From a virus, in the IMG/VR virus record IMGVR_UViG_3300005838_000623, positions 28,696 to 92,695 of that record: 64,000 nucleotides of DNA. One strand, given 5' to 3'. Within the stretch, counting starts at the first letter, position 1, and every line of letters begins with the position of its first letter. The position numbers were made by a program, and so were the translations under genes. A model generated the notes under the pieces. The model did no database searches and was not told the origin of the DNA. It saw nothing but the letters and a program-made list of their open reading frames with translations. Positions 63,548 through 64,000 of this stretch are shown one piece after another.

Positions 63548-64000
63548 AATTGTCGACGACGGCACTTATCGAGGAGGAAGTTATAGATCTGGCACTGATA
63601 CTAGAGTTGGACAAGATGTAGGTATCATTGGCGGCCGCTCAGGTAATTTATTTCGTGGTGTTGAGCCTGATGGTAGTAGTTCTAGTGGTAATGTCACAGC
63701 TGTGACAGCCGCCCCAGTCCCAAGCACCAACAATTTAGACCCACATACAAGTCCAAATAAGATAAAGATTGATGTTCCAGCCAGTCAGGGAGCAGGGCAA
63801 GGTTCAGGCGTAGCAACAGCGGCAGGTACACCTGGTTATGCGGCACCACCCGTAGGAGTTCCGGGTGCAGTAGTACCAAATGAAGATCCAGTAGTTGACT
63901 ACACCGCACCAGTTACACAAGCACTGGTAACTCCATCAGAAACTGAAGATCCAGTAGTTGACTACACCGCACCAGTTACACAAGCACTGGTAACTCCATC
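63534..64000 (+). CDS. Partial Gly/Pro/Val-rich protein with tandem repeats (C-terminus off window)
   Basis: Open frame of 155 codons to the window end, probably starting at GTG 63534 (VRLSEIVDDGTYRGGSYRSG) inside the end of the previous gene. It is low in charge and rich in Gly, Ser, Val, Pro and Thr, suggesting an extended structural or linker protein. The last 119 nt are tandem 63-bp repeats encoding a 21-residue unit with DPVVDYTAPVTQALVTPS. Function unknown; no ATG start is available nearby. A NotI-type site lies at 63631-63638. Confidence 0.55.
   Translation, partial: MRLSEIVDDGTYRGGSYRSGTDTRVGQDVGIIGGRSGNLFRGVEPDGSSSSGNVTAVTAAPVPSTNNLDPHTSPNKIKIDVPASQGAGQGSGVATAAGTPGYAAPPVGVPGAVVPNEDPVVDYTAPVTQALVTPSETEDPVVDYTAPVTQALVTP
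63882..64000 (+). repeat. Perfect 63-bp tandem repeat
   Basis: Unit 1 at 63882-63944; unit 2 begins at 63945 and is identical over the 56 nt visible. In frame with the partial protein, adding 21 residues per unit. Confidence 0.9.

Overview
This window is a 64 kb piece of a tailed-phage genome of the T4-like marine myovirus type (cyanophage/pelagimyophage-like). The evidence is a nearly complete T4-type virion gene set: baseplate gp6, gp25, gp5, gp53 and a gp48-like protein; tail gp29-like tape measure, gp26, gp18 and gp19; neck gp13, gp14 and gp15; head gp20, gp21, gp22, gp23 and gp4; and packaging gp16 and gp17. There are also the recombination pair gp47/gp46 and the late sigma factor gp55. 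The DNA is AT-rich and densely packed (one gap over 300 nt). It carries no photosynthesis genes, so a heterotrophic marine host (for example SAR11-like) is plausible, but the sequence does not prove it. Both window ends cut through genes.

Layout. 1-11175 (minus strand): baseplate operon, from a gp48-like tube protein through gp53, a large hub candidate, gp5, gp25 and gp6 to a huge structural protein running off the edge. 11206-16802 (plus): gp55, gp47, gp46, a 59-residue conserved protein, a PD-(D/E)XK nuclease, a ~380 nt non-coding stretch with many strong hairpins, and an arginyltransferase-like gene. 16799-18525 (minus): a hypothetical gene, then gp26 and a small downstream ORF arranged like a -1 frameshift tail-chaperone pair. 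18604-26878 (plus): tape measure, portal, scaffold, protease and major capsid. 26973-39998 (plus): small structural proteins and a mosaic tail-fibre locus built of shared modules. 40088-47809 (mixed strands): DUF115-like protein, Nudix hydrolase, gp15, gp14, gp13, dNMP kinase and HNH endonuclease. 47957-53845 (plus): sheath, tube, tube-like protein and gp4. 53857-59087 (plus): a metabolic cassette of three radical SAM proteins and an SGNH-like protein, with gp16 embedded in it. 59101-64000 (plus): head-associated proteins, large terminase, and a partial protein that ends in perfect 63-bp tandem repeats.

Regulation. Late-promoter-like boxes (TATAAATA, AATAAATA, GATAAATA) precede the main structural operons, consistent with the gp55 encoded here. 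Four non-virion or isolated genes (gp55, gp47, a 392-residue unknown, dNMP kinase) instead have sigma70-like promoters with exactly 17-bp spacing; two of these place transcription start essentially at the ATG. Strong terminator hairpins follow the capsid gene, two small structural genes, the long tail fibre and the sheath.

Most notable items: the structured RNA upstream of the arginyltransferase-like gene, with mutually exclusive hairpins ending at its start codon; the predicted gp26 frameshift; the radical SAM cassette, one member of which carries a GC-rich polyglycine insert; and tail-fibre repeats that are identical in protein but diverged at silent sites.
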